Part shown: positions 59,847-64,000 of the stretch, in pieces | Position numbering within the stretch: the first letter of the stretch is position 1 | How the letters are laid out: each line of letters begins with the position of its first letter | Source of the DNA: an uncultured Muribaculaceae bacterium | GTDB taxonomy: Bacteria > Bacteroidota > Bacteroidia > Bacteroidales > Muribaculaceae | Assembly (NCBI GenBank): GCA_910584545.1 | Contig: CAJUBC010000003.1 | Span: 1-64,000, forward strand | Direction: 5' to 3' | Length of the DNA stretch: 64,000 nt | Notes under the pieces: generated by a model | The model's database searches: none | What the model was told of the DNA's origin: nothing | What the model saw: the letters and a program-made list of their open reading frames with translations, nothing else | Program-made: the position numbers and the translations under genes

Positions 59847-60593
59847 TCACGCAAAGTCCATGCCGGTGGCATCGTGGAGCATCTCGCCGATAGTATGGAA
59901 TCCTTTCCTACCGGCGAGCCATTCGGCGGCCATCACCGCGCCGAGCGCGAATCCCTCGCGGCTGTGCGCCGAGTGGGTGACGGTGATCTCATCCACCGGC
60001 GACTCCCATATTATCGTGTGGATGCCCGGCACCTCTCCGCGGCGCTCATGGTCCACCTCCAGTATGTCGTCGGCCAGGTCACGTCCCTCCTCCGGTTCGG
60101 CCCATGCCGACAGGCGGCCGCATCCGGCCACTATGTCCTCGGCGAGCGTCACCGCCGTGCCCGAGGGATGGTCGAGCTTGTGGACGTGATGTACCTCCTC
60201 GAGGCGGGGACGGTACTGCGGGAAAGCGTCCATCATGCGCGTCAGGTATCGGCTCATAGCGCGGAAGATGTTGACTCCGATCGAGAAGTTAGACGCCCAT
60301 AGCAGCGTGCCCTTCCCCTCGTCGCAGAGCTGACGGAACCAGTCGAGCCGCGAGGTCCAGCCGGTGGTGCCGCACACCACCGGAATCCCCCTTCCGAAGC
60401 AACGGAGGATATTGTCCGGAGCGGTGGCCGGAGTGGAGAACTCTATCGCCACGTCGCTCGAGAGAAACGCCTCCGAGTCGAAGTCGCCGAGATTGTCGCG
60501 GTCGATGCGGCATGTGATCTCGTTGCCGCGCTCCAGGGCTATCCGCTCTATGATATGGCCCATCTTGCCATAGCCTATTATCGCTATCTTCAT
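59847..60593 (-). CDS. dapB: 4-Hydroxy-tetrahydrodipicolinate reductase
   Basis: 248-aa NAD(P)H-dependent enzyme of lysine and meso-diaminopimelate synthesis. The cofactor motif is GYGKMGHIIE, VVCGTTGW follows, and the substrate motif is EVHHVHKLDHPSGTAVTLAE. It supplies a peptidoglycan precursor. It is co-oriented with lepB (51 bp downstream) and lies 19 bp after the PCMD-like gene. Confidence 0.97.
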   Translation of the reverse strand: MKIAIIGYGKMGHIIERIALERGNEITCRIDRDNLGDFDSEAFLSSDVAIEFSTPATAPDNILRCFGRGIPVVCGTTGWTSRLDWFRQLCDEGKGTLLWASNFSIGVNIFRAMSRYLTRMMDAFPQYRPRLEEVHHVHKLDHPSGTAVTLAEDIVAGCGRLSAWAEPEEGRDLADDILEVDHERRGEVPGIHTIIWESPVDEITVTHSAHSREGFALGAVMAAEWLAGRKGFHTIGEMLHDATGMDFA

Positions 60594-60612
60594 TTCAACA
60601 GAGTATTAAAGG

Positions 60613-61575
60613 TCAGAACCCGAACGCCACGTTGTCCACATAGACATTCACTCCCTCTGTGCCCACGAACGGCTCGCCGCATGTGGAGGAGAACATCACC
60701 ATCACATGGGTGGGGACCGTGCCCTCGGGGGCCCAGCCCACTTCCTGGATAGGCTTCAGTTTCCCTTTGGAGTTGTATGCGTAATATGCGTTGTCTCCGT
60801 TGAGCAGACGCATGTAGGGCTTGTAGTAGGGAGTCTTGGTTATGTCGCCGTAATGGATGGGGAGCACGTGCCCCTTGGTCAGGGGCACCGACGAGGCGTA
60901 ACGCTCGCGGCCCGTGCCGACACGCTGGGCGTAGATGTTGCCCTTTGCGTCTTCCCAGCGCTTCTGCAGCATTACATAGGCCTCGGCCTTGTCGCGCCCC
61001 TTCAGCGTCTTCTTCGCGCTGAAGCCGGTGGACTTGACGCGGGTATTGACGTTGGGCATATCGACCTTGATGTCGTAGACGAGAGCCTTCGGGCGCTTGG
61101 TGTAGGGCATTCCCATAGAGAGCTTCTTGAAGGGATCAGAGGTGGAGGATATCGGCTCGCGGACCGTGCCGAGGAATATCGTGCCGGGCACCATCACGTC
61201 GAGATTGATGATTCCGAGCACCTTCACCTCCTCCATCTTGGTGGAGAGCTTGGCCATGCGGTTGCCTCCCACAGTGGCGGGGCTCACCGTGTTGGAAGCC
61301 TTCACAATGCCGGAGACCTTGGCGTAGACGTTGCTCGTGGCCCAGGGAGAGCCTCCCTGATTGGTGTACGCCACGTTACCCTTGATATGCTTCGTCGGGC
61401 CTATGGCATAGACAGTCTTGACCTTACCGCCGAGAACTCCCGACTCCTTGATGTCGCGGGTGACCCAGTTGCTGAAATCCCCGTAACTGATTTTCTCCAG
61501 GCGCAGTGCCTGCACCGGCACGGCGGCGAGGAAGAGCGCCATCGCCACCGCGGCTTTTTGAAAATATGATTTCAT
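60613..61575 (-). CDS. PCMD-like secreted protein
   Basis: 320-aa protein with a signal peptide (about 1-24, cleavage near VQA). It has the pattern of PCMD (putative carbohydrate metabolism) domains: KISYGDFSNWVTRDIKESGV at the N-terminus, KALVYDIKVDMPNVNTRVK in the middle and VNVYVDNVAFGF at the end. It probably binds a glycan or other ligand outside the cell. A full promoter lies directly before the ATG (61580-61609), so the message may be leaderless. dapB follows after 19 bp and may be co-transcribed. Confidence 0.72.
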   Translation of the reverse strand: MKSYFQKAAVAMALFLAAVPVQALRLEKISYGDFSNWVTRDIKESGVLGGKVKTVYAIGPTKHIKGNVAYTNQGGSPWATSNVYAKVSGIVKASNTVSPATVGGNRMAKLSTKMEEVKVLGIINLDVMVPGTIFLGTVREPISSTSDPFKKLSMGMPYTKRPKALVYDIKVDMPNVNTRVKSTGFSAKKTLKGRDKAEAYVMLQKRWEDAKGNIYAQRVGTGRERYASSVPLTKGHVLPIHYGDITKTPYYKPYMRLLNGDNAYYAYNSKGKLKPIQEVGWAPEGTVPTHVMVMFSSTCGEPFVGTEGVNVYVDNVAFGF

Positions 61576-61579
61576 GTCG

Positions 61580-61609
61580 CAAATTTACAAAAATTTCCCC
61601 ACCCGACAA
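61580..61609 (-). promoter_or_regulatory. Bacteroidales-type promoter of the PCMD-like gene
   Basis: On the minus strand TTG (61609-61607), 19 bp, then TAAATTTG (61587-61580). The -7 element ends 4 bp before the ATG, placing the start of transcription at about the start codon. Confidence 0.65.
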
Positions 61610-61719
61610 TCATGCGACCCTTAACATTCCTTAAAGAATTGTCAATTGCCGACTTTATTCGTAAAATCTGTGTAAAATCCACAAAAAATATAGAATTATG
61701 ACCAAAATCGACTTGATAT

Positions 61720-61751
61720 TTTGTATCACAAGGATTTTTTACCTAATTTTG
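61720..61751 (+). promoter_or_regulatory. Bacteroidales-type promoter of the Ig-like lipoprotein gene
   Basis: TTTG (61720-61723), 20 bp, then TAATTTTG (61744-61751): a full consensus match 38 bp before the ATG. Confidence 0.75.
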
Positions 61752-61789
61752 CGACTAATTTCAACCCAATTTTAATTAATAAATAAAAA

Positions 61790-62572
61790 ATGAAGAAATC
61801 CGTATTGATGCTCGCAGCTGCGCTTCCCTTTATGTTCGCGGCCTGCGGCTCTGAAGATCCCGAGGAGAATTTCAACCTCGAAACAACAGCCCTCGAAATC
61901 GATTATGAGAAGACAGCCAATATCGAGACCAGCGTAAACGGTTGCACTTTCACCTCCGACAACGAGTTTATCGCAACCGTTGACAAGGACGGCAAGGTGA
62001 CCGCAAACCATGTCGGCGAGGCCAACATCACCGTCGCATACAATGGAGAGAGCGCTACCTGCAAAGTTACCGTAAAGCCGACCCTCATGGCCTACACCAT
62101 GCCGGTGATCGACTGGAGCCTCAACCTCAGCCAGGTGGAGGATCAGGTAAAGGTTAACTTCCCCGCTCTGGTTAAAGATTCTAAATCTACGAATAACGAG
62201 CTCGGTTACTATACTCCTACAGAAGGAAAGCAGGATTATCCTATGTACGTATATGAGTTCGAGAATAATCTTCTCAAGACTTCTATTCTCCTGATTTCAG
62301 GAGCTATGGATAAGACTAATTCCATCGATGAATGGCTTCTCCAGTATTACGCAGACCTTGGCGAAACAACGTATGGCATGCTCTATGGTAATGCTGCCAA
62401 TGCGCTTGACGCATCCGTGCTCGTAGAACTGCAGTACGATGAGGAAAATGATGAATACAATGCAGCTTGGGTAGAAAACAAAGGCTCAAAGACTGTTCGT
62501 GGAGGCATGATTATCGACCGCACATATATTGAGAAAGGTCGTGAATTCGCCCGTAAGATGAAAAATAATTAA
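61790..62572 (+). CDS. Lipoprotein with Ig-like (BIG2-type) domain
   Basis: 260-aa protein with a lipoprotein signal (MLAAALPFMFAAC, lipidated Cys about 19). Residues 30-95 show a BIG2-like fold: LEIDYEKTANIETSVNGCTF, EFIATVDKDGKVTANHVGEA, then ITVAYNGESATCKVTV. The C-terminal 160 residues are unfamiliar. It is probably an outer-membrane surface protein. The second, smaller lipoprotein gene follows after 15 bp and is likely co-transcribed. Confidence 0.82.
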   Translation: MKKSVLMLAAALPFMFAACGSEDPEENFNLETTALEIDYEKTANIETSVNGCTFTSDNEFIATVDKDGKVTANHVGEANITVAYNGESATCKVTVKPTLMAYTMPVIDWSLNLSQVEDQVKVNFPALVKDSKSTNNELGYYTPTEGKQDYPMYVYEFENNLLKTSILLISGAMDKTNSIDEWLLQYYADLGETTYGMLYGNAANALDASVLVELQYDEENDEYNAAWVENKGSKTVRGGMIIDRTYIEKGREFARKMKNN

Positions 62573-62587
62573 TTAACACTATAAAAG

Positions 62588-63013
62588 ATGAAAAAGTTAT
62601 TTTTCACACTCTGCGCAGGTTTCGTAGCGGTCTCCATGACCGCATGCGGCGGCAACAAGAGTGCGGAGGAGAGCACAACAGCCGACTCCGATTCCATCGT
62701 AATGGAGGAGACCGTCGTTGAGGATACCCTCGCGGTCGATACCCTCGCAGCTCCTGTTGAGGAGGAGATAGCGGCTCCCGTCGAGAAGAAGGCCTCCAAG
62801 AAAACTTCTACCAAAACCGAAGTAAAGAAAGAGGAAAACAAAGCTTCAGCCGCAGTGGAGGATGCAACTAACGGTGCCCTCCAGAGAGCTAAAGATAGAG
62901 GAAAGCAGGTTGCCGAGCAGGGCGTGGACGATGCAGAGGCCAAGGCCCGCGCATGGAAAGAGAAACAGAAACAGCGCCGTGAACAGCGCGAGAAAGAGAA
63001 GCAGGGCAACTGA
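62588..63013 (+). CDS. Small charged lipoprotein
   Basis: 141-aa protein with a lipoprotein signal (AVSMTAC, lipidated Cys about 20). The rest is low-complexity: Glu/Asp/Val/Ala-rich to about 75, then Lys/Glu-rich helical (AKARAWKEKQKQRREQREKE). No domain is recognised; a spacer or anchoring role is possible. It is co-directional with the lipoprotein upstream, and a strong terminator follows at 63035. Confidence 0.7.
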   Translation: MKKLFFTLCAGFVAVSMTACGGNKSAEESTTADSDSIVMEETVVEDTLAVDTLAAPVEEEIAAPVEKKASKKTSTKTEVKKEENKASAAVEDATNGALQRAKDRGKQVAEQGVDDAEAKARAWKEKQKQRREQREKEKQGN

Positions 63014-63034
63014 TTCCTTTCAATCCAGACGCAA

Positions 63035-63070
63035 TAAAGAGATGCCGGACTCAGTTCCGGCATCTCTTTA
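63035..63070 (+). terminator. Terminator of the lipoprotein pair
   Basis: TAAAGAGATGCCGGA pairs with TTCCGGCATCTCTTTA around a CTCAG-type loop, followed by a T-rich stretch. Confidence 0.85.
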
Positions 63071-63141
63071 TTACGTTTTTTATAAATTTATTCAAGCAAT
63101 ATGGTACAAGGCCACTCCGTTTTGTTACAAACACCTATCTT

Positions 63142-64000
63142 ATGTTGAAACCCACAGCCACTGTACTGCTGGCGCTCGCCGCCGCATCCCCCTGCATGGC
63201 CCTGCGCTCCTCCCGGGCCATCAAGAACTGGGAGTTCAGTAAGGATTCCGTTTCCTGGAACAACGTGACAATCCCACATGACTGGGCCATCTACGGCCCC
63301 TTCTCCCGCGACAACGACCTGCAGAAGGTCACCGTAGAGCAGAACGGCGAGACCGAGGCCACATGGAAGACGGGCCGCACGGGCGGCCTCCCCTATATGG
63401 GAAAGGGATTCTACAAGACAGTGGTCGAGGTCCCCGACACCGCAGGCAAGTCGTTCACGCTCGAATTCGACGGAGCGATGTCCAACCCGGTGGTCTACGT
63501 CAACGGCCACCGCGTCGGCAACTGGGCATACGGCTACAACTCGTTCTATGTCAACGTGCCGCAGGAGCTGATGGTCCCCGGCAGAAACAGCGTGGAGGTG
63601 TCGCTCGAGAACAAGCCTAAATCCAGCCGCTGGTATCCCGGCGCCGGCCTGTACCGCAACGTGCGCCTCGTCACCACCTCCCCGGTACATGTTCCCACCT
63701 GGGGCACCTATATCGTCACTCCCTTCGTCAGCGCCAAAGAGGCTTCGGTGAGACTCTCCACGGAGATCGCCGGCGCGGCCAAGGGTGAGCAGGTCCTCGT
63801 CAAGACCGACATCCTCGACCCCGACGGCAACGTTGTGGCCACCAACAATACAGTATACCATGCGCAGGGACAGCCATTCGTGCAGGATTTCCTCGTGACC
63901 GACCCGAAACGCTGGAGTCCCGACACCCCCTGGCTCTATACGGCGCGCACCCGCCTGAACGTGAACGGAACCGATGTGGATGAATACCTCACCCGCTTCG
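63142..64000 (+). CDS. Glycoside hydrolase family 2 enzyme, likely beta-galactosidase (partial)
   Basis: 286 codons are visible; the gene runs off the right edge. A signal peptide (about 1-20, MLKPTATVLLALAAASPCMA) is followed by a GH2 sugar-binding domain: NVTIPHDWAIYGPF, YMGKGFYKTVVEVP, VYVNGHRVGNWAYGYNSFYV and SSRWYPGAGLYRNVRLVT. These motifs are shared by beta-galactosidases and other GH2 enzymes, so the exact substrate is not settled. The catalytic domain lies beyond the window. It is probably a periplasmic or surface polysaccharide-degrading enzyme. Confidence 0.9.
   Translation, partial: MLKPTATVLLALAAASPCMALRSSRAIKNWEFSKDSVSWNNVTIPHDWAIYGPFSRDNDLQKVTVEQNGETEATWKTGRTGGLPYMGKGFYKTVVEVPDTAGKSFTLEFDGAMSNPVVYVNGHRVGNWAYGYNSFYVNVPQELMVPGRNSVEVSLENKPKSSRWYPGAGLYRNVRLVTTSPVHVPTWGTYIVTPFVSAKEASVRLSTEIAGAAKGEQVLVKTDILDPDGNVVATNNTVYHAQGQPFVQDFLVTDPKRWSPDTPWLYTARTRLNVNGTDVDEYLTRF

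Overview
The window looks like a chromosome segment of a Gram-negative anaerobe of the order Bacteroidales, with a high-GC gut lineage such as Muribaculaceae the best guess. The family repertoire points there: a DUF2723 membrane protein, a glycine-lipid-type N-acyltransferase, Omp28-like, PCMD-like and WbqC-like proteins, a CTnDOT-type integrase, and secreted proteins with sorting-type C-terminal tails. So do the promoters, several of which match TTTG-N19-21-TAnnTTTG rather than -35/-10 boxes. Genus is inference; no rRNA is present.

Layout. 1-2464 is the end of an integrative element: two overlapping excisionase-like HTH genes, a tyrosine integrase and a noncoding segment with clustered ACTCAC motifs, abutting the 3' side of a tRNA-Lys(CTT) gene. 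2772-14334 is housekeeping: an OmpA/TPR lipoprotein, polA, a biotin-dependent carboxyltransferase with two biotinyl domains, a glycine-lipid-type acyltransferase, ychF, bioB and a hemerythrin-LuxR regulator. 14496-26762 carries secreted proteins around aroK, DUF2752 and CD225 genes, an MsbA-like exporter and an inverted pair of ~150-bp repeats (20766-21103). 27050-33194 is a TolC/HlyD/two-permease/acyltransferase operon, followed by MATE and ridA on the other strand. 35269-40972 is a compact phage-derived cassette (terminase large subunit, SU10-type capsid, four small genes) with no portal, tail or integrase. 41193-47338 is an AT-rich, apparently acquired peptide natural-product operon: Cys-rich double-glycine precursor, radical SAM/SPASM maturase, TonB-receptor-like barrel and C39-peptidase ABC exporter. 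47399-54795 holds envelope and glycan genes (DUF2723, GDP-fucose synthase, glycosyltransferase, alanine-dehydrogenase-like, coiled-coil). 54800-57181 is a repeat-rich segment with two fragments of secreted-protein genes. 57182-61575 is a lepB/dapB operon plus a PCMD-like protein. 61790-64000 holds two lipoproteins and the start of a GH2 beta-galactosidase.

How the parts work together. bioB makes the biotin that the twin-domain carboxyltransferase needs, though the two are separate transcription units. The most interesting loci are the 41.2-47.3 kb peptide operon, where a precursor is probably modified by the radical SAM enzyme, cut and exported by the C39 transporter, and linked to a barrel receptor in place of the usual HlyD/TolC pair, with a perfect 22-bp hairpin after the precursor; the minimal capsid-terminase cassette beside it; the PurN-like/CD225 fusion; and the nested mobile repeats at 55-57 kb.
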